Assembly (NCBI GenBank): GCA_021835105.1
Contig: JAKBQS010000012.1
Location: forward strand, 1 to 19,143
DNA from: Microcaldota archaeon
GTDB taxonomy: Archaea; Micrarchaeota; Micrarchaeia; Micrarchaeales; CABMGC01
Length of the DNA: 19,143 bases
Direction of reading: 5' to 3'
Positions 13,001 through 19,143 of this stretch are shown here, in pieces. Each line of letters starts with the position of its first letter. Within the stretch, counting starts at the first letter, position 1. The notes beneath the pieces were generated by a model that was not told the origin of the DNA, made no database searches, and saw nothing but the letters and a program-made list of their open reading frames with translations. A program made the translations under genes and the position numbers.

Positions 13001-14458
13001 ATGCACAGGCATGAGATATCCATATTGTCCGTTCTGCAGAAGGAGAAAAGCTGCTCCTTGGAACACCTCTCAGAAAAGTGCAGCTTGGATAGCGGATCGC
13101 TGCTCTGGGCGCTAGAGAACCTTAAGGAAAAAGGGTTAGTTGAAGTAGAGAAGAAAGAGGAACAGAGATACTCTGTTACCGAAGAAGGCAAGGAATACGC
13201 AAAAGGGAAGATGCCAGAGGAAGAACTATTCGCAGAGCTGCAAGAAAGAAATGGTGTGAAAATCGCATCCATATCCGGCAAGAAGGCACAGATAGGGCTT
13301 ACATGGCTTAAAAGAGCAGGCTTGATAGAGATAACAGATGGCGTTGCAAGGCTATCACAAAAAGCCCCGCAGCATTTCCACTCCAAAGAGGGAGACTTAC
13401 TAAGAAAGCTTGCCAATGGGGATGCGGATTACGGTGCAGAATCAGAAGCTCTCGGTAACCTTCTAAAGAGGGGTCTTGTAAGGCAGCATTCCGAATCCAG
13501 AATAACGCGCATATCAATAACCGAGAATGGGATGAAGGCACCCTTAATATCAGATGACTCGATAGGCCAGCTGACAAGGGGCATAATATCAGGAGGCGCA
13601 TGGGAAGGGAAAAATTTCAAGCCTTACGAGATTGATGCACCTGTGGAACCTGCACGCGCAGCAAGAAGGCACCCGCTCCGTGAGACCATATCGGAGATAA
13701 AAAAAGCATACCTATCAATGGGATTCTCTGAGGTGTCTGGGCCGATGGTAGAGCCTGCATTCTGGGTCTTTGACTCCCTATTCGTTCCACAGGACCACCC
13801 TGCGAGAGATGTCCAGGACACCTTTTACCTATCGCATCCAGAACATCTTGATTACGAGCAAGAATACGAAAAAACCGTCAGGCGTGCACACATAGGTTCA
13901 TGGAAGTCAGGGTGGAATAGGCACGTTGCGGAGTCTGCAATGCTGCGTACGCATACCACAAGCGTATCATCGCGCTACATATACCGGATAATAAATGAGA
14001 TACGCAAGAACCCAGGATCGTACAATCTGCCGATAAAGCTATTTTCCATAGGAAGAATATTCAGGAATGAGAATATAGACTACAAGCACCTTGCAGATTT
14101 CTACATGCACGACGGTATAATAATAGGAAAGAAACTTACTCTCTCCAACCTTTTCGACACACTGATAAAGATCTATTCGTCAATGGGGATAAAGATTACC
14201 TTCAAGCCTTCTTACTTCCCATTCGTCGAGCCCGGCGCAGAATTTTACGCCCTTCTAGCCAAGAGTGGGGAGATGGTCGAGCTTGGCGGCTCTGGGATAA
14301 TAAGGAAGGAAATAACAGGATTAAAGCGCTCAAGCATAAGCGTACTTGCCTGGGGTGCTGGAGTTGAGAGGATACTGCTTATAAGAAACCGCAAGCTTAA
14401 CGGGATATCCGAGCTCTATAATTCAGGCATCGGAATATCATCAAAATCGGATTGGTAA
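13001..14458 (+). CDS. pheS: Phenylalanyl-tRNA synthetase alpha subunit
   Basis: A 485-residue catalytic subunit of the alpha2-beta2 PheRS that charges tRNA-Phe. The N-terminal half (about 1-175) contains repeated small winged-helix units, the tRNA/DNA-binding-like extension of archaeal and eukaryotic PheS. The class II catalytic core begins near HPLRETISEIKKAYLSMGF at about residue 225. Motif-2 neighbourhood is FSIGRIFRNENIDYKHL with FYMHDGIIIG, and the earlier HPARDVQDTFYL and RTHTTSVSSRYIYRI segments line the active site. Motif 3 is WGAGVERILLI near the C-terminus, with the Arg that contacts ATP. The length is typical of archaeal PheS. The gene has its own ribosome-binding site and pheT follows after four bases. 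Confidence 0.96.
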   Translation: MHRHEISILSVLQKEKSCSLEHLSEKCSLDSGSLLWALENLKEKGLVEVEKKEEQRYSVTEEGKEYAKGKMPEEELFAELQERNGVKIASISGKKAQIGLTWLKRAGLIEITDGVARLSQKAPQHFHSKEGDLLRKLANGDADYGAESEALGNLLKRGLVRQHSESRITRISITENGMKAPLISDDSIGQLTRGIISGGAWEGKNFKPYEIDAPVEPARAARRHPLRETISEIKKAYLSMGFSEVSGPMVEPAFWVFDSLFVPQDHPARDVQDTFYLSHPEHLDYEQEYEKTVRRAHIGSWKSGWNRHVAESAMLRTHTTSVSSRYIYRIINEIRKNPGSYNLPIKLFSIGRIFRNENIDYKHLADFYMHDGIIIGKKLTLSNLFDTLIKIYSSMGIKITFKPSYFPFVEPGAEFYALLAKSGEMVELGGSGIIRKEITGLKRSSISVLAWGAGVERILLIRNRKLNGISELYNSGIGISSKSDW

Positions 14459-14462
14459 TAGA

Positions 14463-16109
14463 ATGCCTTCAATAAAATTCAACAAGAAATATCTAATAAG
14501 CATGATAGGCGAGGATATGGAAGACGACACCATATCATCGTATATATCAAAGCTCGGCTTTGAGGCAGCGGAGATTACTGAGGATGAGATCACCGTGGAG
14601 ATCACTCCAAACAGGCCAGAGCTTCTTGATGCAGTAGGGTTCGCAAGGGCGATGCGCTATTTCCTTCACAAGAAGAAGGGATTCTCCTATTCTTTAGAAG
14701 ATGCAAAGCCCATCGAAGAGATAAAAGTTGACAAATCCGTATCAAGGCTCCGCCCTTTCATATCTGGTCTTGTTGCAACTGGTCTCTCTCTTGACGAGGA
14801 GAAGATAACAAACCTGATAAACTTCACTGACAAGCTATGCGATGTATACGGCAGGGGAAGGAGAAAGATGGCTATAGGTATACACGATCTCGATAAGATA
14901 GAAGGCACCCTTACATATGCATTCCGCAGTGAAGGCAGCCTCAAGGCGCTCAACGAATCGTCTGAAAAAACATATGCGGAGATAATGAAAACAACAGACC
15001 AGGGGCTCAAATACTCCCAAGTCCTGGGGCCGCATGAAGGAATCTACCCTGTGCTTGAAGACGAGAAGGGTGCAATAGCCCTGATACCAATAATAAATTC
15101 GGAAAGGACGAGGCTAAGCCGCTCAACTAAAAATATACTGATAGACATAACTGGCACATCGGAATACGTTATAGACAAATTCCCCGATGTACTGGCATGC
15201 TCGCTTATGGACATGGGCGCAAAGGCAGGCAGGGTTTCAGTTGATTACGGATCAAAGTCGAAAACATTCCCCCTGATGGAGAGAGATAAGATAACCATAA
15301 ACCTAACCGAGATTGAACGCGAGATAGGCATGAAGATAGGCGCCTCAAACATAATATCTCTTGCCAACAAGGCAGGATACGAGGCATATTACACCGGGAA
15401 GAGGGTAACTTTCGAGGTACCAGAATACAGAACAGACGTGCTGAATTACCAGGATATAGTTGAAGATATAGCGATAGCCTACGGATATGACTACATAAAC
15501 CCGTCTCCAGTTCTCACGTCATTGCCAGGAAGCCTTGCAAAGTCAACAGCTACCATAGACAGGCTTGCGTTATACATGGTAGGCTTGGGCTTCAGCGAGA
15601 TGATGAACACGCTCCTTACAAACGAGCATAGCAACTATGGACTTATGAATCTGCATCCTGACAAAGAGTACATAAAACTAAAGAATCCAAAGGCAGAGAA
15701 CCTGACTATGATGCGGACGTGGCTGCTGCCTTCACTTCTGAAAAATGTCTCAATGTCGCTAACGGAGAAGATGCCATATAACCTCTTTGAGATAGATTCT
15801 GCATTTGAAATCGGAGGTGGAGCTCTCCACGAGGATATGCACATATGCGCCGTATCTACCGATTCAAAGGCCAACTTCAACGATGCGAAAGCTCTCTTCC
15901 TCTCGATAAATTCTGCATTTGGGATGGGGCTCTCGCTCTCTGCCGCATCTCACGGAAGCTTCATACAAGGGCGATCTGCATATATAAAGAAAGGCGAGAA
16001 AACAGTTGGAATGCTTGGAGAAATTCATCCCAAGGTACTGACAGGATTCAAGATAGAAGAGCCTACAACCTGTCTTGAGATAAACCTCTCGGAAGTGCTA
16101 GGGATATAG
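14463..16109 (+). CDS. pheT: Phenylalanyl-tRNA synthetase beta subunit
   Basis: A 548-residue beta subunit of archaeal PheRS. It begins with the conserved MPSIKFNKKYLISMIG, followed by EVTPNRPELLDAVGFARAMR-like sequence (EITPNRPELLDAVGFARAM), the family hallmark. A B3/4-type editing region lies at about 110-270, a B5-type winged-helix segment at about 275-360 (NLTEIEREIGMKI, VEVPEYR-like FEVPEYRTDVLNYQDIVEDI), and the inactive class II-like domain with KNPKAENLTMMRTWLLPSLL fills the C-terminus. It has about 550 residues, as usual in archaea, and lacks the N-terminal B1/B2 EMAP-like and C-terminal FDX domains of long bacterial forms. It ends at 16109 and abuts the convergent rfcL stop with no gap. 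Confidence 0.95.
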   Translation: MPSIKFNKKYLISMIGEDMEDDTISSYISKLGFEAAEITEDEITVEITPNRPELLDAVGFARAMRYFLHKKKGFSYSLEDAKPIEEIKVDKSVSRLRPFISGLVATGLSLDEEKITNLINFTDKLCDVYGRGRRKMAIGIHDLDKIEGTLTYAFRSEGSLKALNESSEKTYAEIMKTTDQGLKYSQVLGPHEGIYPVLEDEKGAIALIPIINSERTRLSRSTKNILIDITGTSEYVIDKFPDVLACSLMDMGAKAGRVSVDYGSKSKTFPLMERDKITINLTEIEREIGMKIGASNIISLANKAGYEAYYTGKRVTFEVPEYRTDVLNYQDIVEDIAIAYGYDYINPSPVLTSLPGSLAKSTATIDRLALYMVGLGFSEMMNTLLTNEHSNYGLMNLHPDKEYIKLKNPKAENLTMMRTWLLPSLLKNVSMSLTEKMPYNLFEIDSAFEIGGGALHEDMHICAVSTDSKANFNDAKALFLSINSAFGMGLSLSAASHGSFIQGRSAYIKKGEKTVGMLGEIHPKVLTGFKIEEPTTCLEINLSEVLGI

Positions 16110-17363
16110 CTACTTCATGTCATAATACTTGTAATACTCCATTATGAATTCAAGATCCTTCTTCTCGAGGCCGTACTTTGACTCGTAGAATTCAAATGCC
16201 TCCCTCTCCAGCCCTCCCTTAGCTTCTGCGGCAATCAATCTTCTGAGAAGCGGCAGGTAATCATTCGCTATCTTCTTCCTATCCGTATGCAGTTTCTTCG
16301 ACAGTGTATTTGTTATTCCAAGTATGTCTCCCCTGTCGCGCTTGCTCGCACTTAGGCTCTTCACCGTAGAAGGAAATGCATAAGACTTGAGCATGCTTAT
16401 CCTTCCATGCGATGATATCGCAACGCCTGAAGACATCACAACGCTTGCATAGCGGAGGTAGCCGTAATAAGATGTCCTTGAGGCAAGGTTGGAGAACCTG
16501 CTAGCGCATGAAAGCTGTGCATAGCCGTCCCTGAGACCATCACGCGAAGAGAACCTGTTCGGTATGTTTTCATCTACCCAGTTCATTACCATGTCCATGT
16601 CAACGTCGCTGTTGGCCAGAGCAAGCCTTGCGGCATCGAAATTTTCAGAGAGGAATATCTTATCAAGGAGCCCGAATATCTCCACCTTCCTCTCGCGCAC
16701 CCCAAGCCATTGGAGCATCTCCTCTCCCATCCCATCGCAGGCCTCAAGATCATTTATTGCACCTCTTATATCCCCGTTGTTCCGTCTGGCTATTGCCTCC
16801 ACCACCTCTGCGCTTACGTTTAGGTGCTCCTCGCCAACAATCCTTGTCAGTGCGGCTGAGACTTCCGATACTCCGGGCCTCTTGAATTCGACGGGTTTGG
16901 TTATAGCCCTGAGGAAGGCAATGCTTCTTGCCCAGTAATTATTTGCCGTCATTATTATCGGCTGCTTAGAAGTCTTGACCAGCTTCACTATTATCTTCTC
17001 GGCTCCAGAGTCAAATTTAGGCGAGAGTTCATCAATCTCATCAAGTATTATCAGCATTTTAGTCTTGAAAAGGCTCATGTTCGATCCGGCAGGAAGCAGC
17101 TTCCTCCTCAGGCTCTCTTCGTCCCTGTAATCACTTGCGCTTAGCTCTATTATATCAAAACCATTCGAATATGCGACAGCGCGCGCTGCGCTAGTCTTCC
17201 CAGTTCCCGTAGGCCCATGCAGGATAATGGGCCTTGGAATCTTGCCTTCTTGGACTTCCGCACTGAAAGCAAGCAGGGCTTCTACCGCGCTTCTATTGCC
17301 GACAATCCCGGCAAGGCTCTTCGGCGAAAACTTATCAGAAAGAGGCATGCAAAAACTACTCAT
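16110..17363 (-). CDS. rfcL: Replication factor C large subunit, short form
   Basis: A 417-residue AAA+ clamp-loader subunit that, with RfcS, loads the PCNA sliding clamp. Walker A is GPTGTGKTS at 50-58, Walker B LIILDEID at 104-111, sensor 1 is the TAN at 139-141, and sensor 2 is in RNNGDIRGAINDLEA at 194-208. The N-terminal SPKSLAGIVGNRSAV is typical of RfcL. Most archaeal RfcL proteins have 450-500 residues; here the C-terminal part is shortened and no obvious PIP box is seen at the end. The frame opens with an ATG at 17363, but a second ATG at 17348 gives MPLSDKFSPKSL, a more family-like start, 25 bases after a TTTTAA box (about 17370-17377). I give the longer frame. The helicase gene lies 20 bases upstream. 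Confidence 0.92.
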   Translation of the reverse strand: MSSFCMPLSDKFSPKSLAGIVGNRSAVEALLAFSAEVQEGKIPRPIILHGPTGTGKTSAARAVAYSNGFDIIELSASDYRDEESLRRKLLPAGSNMSLFKTKMLIILDEIDELSPKFDSGAEKIIVKLVKTSKQPIIMTANNYWARSIAFLRAITKPVEFKRPGVSEVSAALTRIVGEEHLNVSAEVVEAIARRNNGDIRGAINDLEACDGMGEEMLQWLGVRERKVEIFGLLDKIFLSENFDAARLALANSDVDMDMVMNWVDENIPNRFSSRDGLRDGYAQLSCASRFSNLASRTSYYGYLRYASVVMSSGVAISSHGRISMLKSYAFPSTVKSLSASKRDRGDILGITNTLSKKLHTDRKKIANDYLPLLRRLIAAEAKGGLEREAFEFYESKYGLEKKDLEFIMEYYKYYDMK

Positions 17364-17383
17364 GCAAAGTTAAAATAACTGCG

Positions 17384-18940
17384 CTACAATCTCGCCTGCC
17401 CGAGTGCGGTGCTCCTTGCATTCTTCTCCCTAAGCTCTGCCCCAACCCTCTTTACTATATCTGCCATCTTCAGCTCCTTCCTTTCCGAGACCCTTAAGTA
17501 TATCTGGTCTTTCGTGCCTCTTGCAGCTATTATGTAGATGGTTCCCGCGCTTATCCTCCCAGCCCTGCCCCTCCTCTGTATATTCCTTATTTCATTAGGT
17601 ATAGGCTCATAGAATATCACATTATCCACTGAAGGTATGTCAAGCCCCTCCTCGCCTATCGAGCTGGCAACAAGGACGTCAAATTTCCCGGCCCTGAACC
17701 CCTCCACTATCTCCTTCTGGTCAAACTGCGTAATCCCATGCTTCTTTCCAACGAATGCTCTCGCTCTGAAATCATTGTTTGAGAGGAAGTCAACCAGCAT
17801 CTTTATTGTTGACCTGTACTGCGCGAAGACTATGGATTTCTTACCCCTGCAGTCCTTGAGTATGCTTATAAGCCTTATTACCTTCGGATGCTCTTCCCCC
17901 CTTTTTACCGCTCCGGCTGCAACCTCACGCGCCTTTATTATGTTCGGCTCCTTAAGTAAGGTCTCAAGGCTCCTGCTCTTCCCCTCCTTCATGTAAAGCG
18001 ATTCTATATAGCTGTGGAAAGGGTAGATCCCTTCTGTTGTTACGAGATCATAGGCATGTGATGCATTAAGAAGCTTGACGTATGCAGCCACTGCTGCATA
18101 CTTGTAGCCAGTATCCTTGATCCCTTCTATCTCCCTTCCAATTGCTATAATCCTGCCTTTAGGTATCCCGAAGAAGAACTTGAATCTGCCAAGGCCAAAT
18201 CTGTTTAGGGTGGCCACTCCCTTGTCCATCTCTGGTTTAAGCAGCCCTGCAATCATATTTACCGTAGGTCCGGTCTCCACCTCTGATATGTGGACGTATT
18301 TTGGCATCACATACCTTACAACATCCGGATCGGAGGAGGACCTAATCTCTATATTTTGTATACCAAGCGCATCAACCAGCGCATTAACCCGCTTCCTGTC
18401 GCTGCCAGGTGAAGCAGTCAACCCTACAGTAAGTATGCCGCGAAGCTTGCACTCATTTGCAATATACGTATAGGCATATCTTCCTACAGCCCTATGGCAT
18501 TCGTCAAAAACAACCGAGCCAAACCCTTCCAGCGACATCGTGCCCTTCCTCAGTTCGTTTGCAACAGTCTGTGGGGTCGCTATAATTACTCTAGCCATAG
18601 CGAGCACCTTTTCCCGCTCCTCTTTCCCCACTGAACCTACGAGCATTGCGACTTCATTCCCATCATGCCTTATCAGCGAGGAAAGGCTTGCATAATGCTG
18701 TTCCACAAGCGGTTTTGTTGGTGCAAGGAAGAGCGCCTTCTTCCCCATAGCCATCGATCTGGCGCAGACACCTGCGCCTATAAGCGTCTTTCCGAGTCCA
18801 GTGGGAAGTATAACCAGCGAATTCCCCATTGAGAATATTGATATTAAGATAGACGCCTGATATTCCCTGTATTCAAGCCCGTCAAGCGCAAGCAATTCGT
18901 GCGCCTTTCCTATAGCGGCCCATTTTTCATCGACAACCAA
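17384..18940 (-). CDS. Hef/FANCM-like superfamily 2 DNA helicase without nuclease domain
   Basis: A 518-residue SF2 helicase of the Hef/FANCM/Mph1 group, which remodels stalled replication forks and branched DNA. The motifs appear in order: a YREYQ segment at 24-28, Walker A PTGLGKT at 46-52, LAPTKPLVEQH at about 72-82, the DECH box at 146-149, TASPGS at about 175-180, then a roughly 130-residue insertion (about 205-330) that includes the thumb-like region special to this family, and in the second RecA domain SIVFAQYRSTIKMLVDFL, SSIGEEGLDIPSVD, and QRRGRAGR. Full euryarchaeal Hef has about 750 residues, with an XPF-type nuclease and HhH domain; here the protein stops just after the helicase core. 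The start is a TTG at 18940, 25 bases after the centre of TTTATAAA, so the mRNA is probably leaderless. rfcL follows after 20 bases. Confidence 0.9.
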   Translation of the reverse strand: MVVDEKWAAIGKAHELLALDGLEYREYQASILISIFSMGNSLVILPTGLGKTLIGAGVCARSMAMGKKALFLAPTKPLVEQHYASLSSLIRHDGNEVAMLVGSVGKEEREKVLAMARVIIATPQTVANELRKGTMSLEGFGSVVFDECHRAVGRYAYTYIANECKLRGILTVGLTASPGSDRKRVNALVDALGIQNIEIRSSSDPDVVRYVMPKYVHISEVETGPTVNMIAGLLKPEMDKGVATLNRFGLGRFKFFFGIPKGRIIAIGREIEGIKDTGYKYAAVAAYVKLLNASHAYDLVTTEGIYPFHSYIESLYMKEGKSRSLETLLKEPNIIKAREVAAGAVKRGEEHPKVIRLISILKDCRGKKSIVFAQYRSTIKMLVDFLSNNDFRARAFVGKKHGITQFDQKEIVEGFRAGKFDVLVASSIGEEGLDIPSVDNVIFYEPIPNEIRNIQRRGRAGRISAGTIYIIAARGTKDQIYLRVSERKELKMADIVKRVGAELREKNARSTALGQARL

Positions 18941-18960
18941 ACAACCACAATCAACTAAAT

Positions 18961-18970
18961 GTTTATAAAG
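18961..18970. promoter_or_regulatory. Palindromic TATA box serving both the helicase and tRNA-Phe
   Basis: GTTTATAAAG contains the perfect palindrome TTTATAAA. It is centred 25-26 bases before the helicase TTG (18940) on the minus strand and about 29 bases before the tRNA 5' end (18995) on the plus strand. These are the usual distances in both directions. Confidence 0.55.
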
Positions 18971-18994
18971 ATTGAAATAAAAGCTTTTAACCGT

Positions 18995-19081
18995 GCCGCA
19001 GTAGCTCAGCTCGGGAGAGCGTCCGCCTGAAGAATTCTTTCAGCAAGCGGAATGTCGCCGGTTCAAATCCTGCCTGCGGCA
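18995..19081 (+). tRNA. tRNA-Phe(GAA) with a 13-base intron at 37/38
   Basis: Acceptor GCCGCAG pairs fully with CTGCGGC, D stem is GCTC/GAGC, and the anticodon stem is TCCGC/GCGGA. The loop is interrupted: CTGAAG, then 13 bases (19033-19045), then A, giving loop CTGAAGA and anticodon GAA at 19029-19031. CTGA pairs with TCAG inside the intron, leaving three-base bulges AGA and CAA at the two splice sites, the bulge-helix-bulge layout cut by archaeal splicing endonuclease. The distal helix is almost absent, so the motif is relaxed. The T stem, GCCGG/CCTGC, has one central C-T mismatch. The discriminator is A; no CCA is encoded. The matured sequence is very close to the archaeal tRNA-Phe consensus. 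Confidence 0.92.
19033..19045 (+). other. tRNA-Phe intron
   Basis: Thirteen bases, AATTCTTTCAGCA, lie between tRNA positions 37 and 38. Removing them restores a seven-base anticodon loop and a 74-base tRNA with a five-base variable region. Confidence 0.85.
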
Positions 19082-19091
19082 TCTTTCTTTT
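19082..19091 (+). terminator. T-rich terminator after tRNA-Phe
   Basis: TCTTTCTTTT directly after the discriminator resembles an oligo-T archaeal terminator. No hairpin is needed or seen. Confidence 0.35.
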
Positions 19092-19143
19092 ACGACTGAG
19101 GCGGTATAACTTACCCTCCTAAAGTTTTAAATAGATATGCGTT
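19092..19143 (+). promoter_or_regulatory. Possible promoter of a gene beyond the window
   Basis: GTTTTAAATA at 19125-19134 is a good TATA-like box. With normal spacing the transcript would start beyond base 19143, so its gene cannot be seen. Confidence 0.3.

Overview
The window is archaeal chromosome. It has a proteasome alpha subunit, archaeal-type cofactor enzymes (RibL, GTP-dependent dephospho-CoA kinase), aCPSF2-type nuclease, RfcL clamp loader, uL15/uL30, archaeal PheRS, tRNAs without encoded CCA, a tRNA intron at the archaeal 37/38 position, and TATA boxes 25-30 bases ahead of leaderless or short-leader genes. Several proteins are compact (short RfcL, helicase-only Hef, small acylphosphatase and RAM proteins) and the ribosomal spc cluster is broken up. 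This fits a small-genome lineage such as Micrarchaeota or another DPANN group, but that placement is an inference; no rRNA is present to test it.

Layout. Bases 1-2621 are all on the minus strand: psmA (cut by the window edge), a VKOR plus DUF929 disulfide-forming pair (one-base overlap), ribL, and a 104-residue unknown. A divergent promoter region leads to the plus-strand dephospho-CoA kinase (2766-3320) and tRNA-Gly(GCC). A small stand-alone RAM-domain protein lies on the minus strand at 3467-3733. Bases 3734-6373 form an accessory, AT-rich island: a 462-residue regulator with a transposase-like N-terminus and two HTH-RAM units, its candidate operator sites, and an orphan SAM-dependent methyltransferase. 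An Na+/H+ antiporter, tRNA-Gly(UCC) and acylphosphatase follow.

Bases 8125-12127 are a tight minus-strand operon read as rpl30, rpl15, GT4 glycosyltransferase, coiled-coil protein, aCPSF2-like nuclease. From a divergent promoter at about 12.17 kb, a secreted/membrane-anchored unknown, pheS and pheT run on the plus strand. PheT abuts the minus-strand rfcL, preceded by a Hef/FANCM-like helicase. The helicase and an intron-containing tRNA-Phe(GAA) diverge from one palindromic TATA box at 18961-18970.

Most of the window is core information processing, cofactor and redox metabolism. The parts that look least explained are the AT-rich island (4.0-6.4 kb), whose base composition changes sharply inside the regulator gene, its repeated TAACGTA sites, an 18-base direct repeat flanking the antiporter, and the tRNA-Phe with a minimal splice motif and a T-stem mismatch. 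I did not find CRISPR arrays, insertion sequences, rRNA or a complete phage or defence module.
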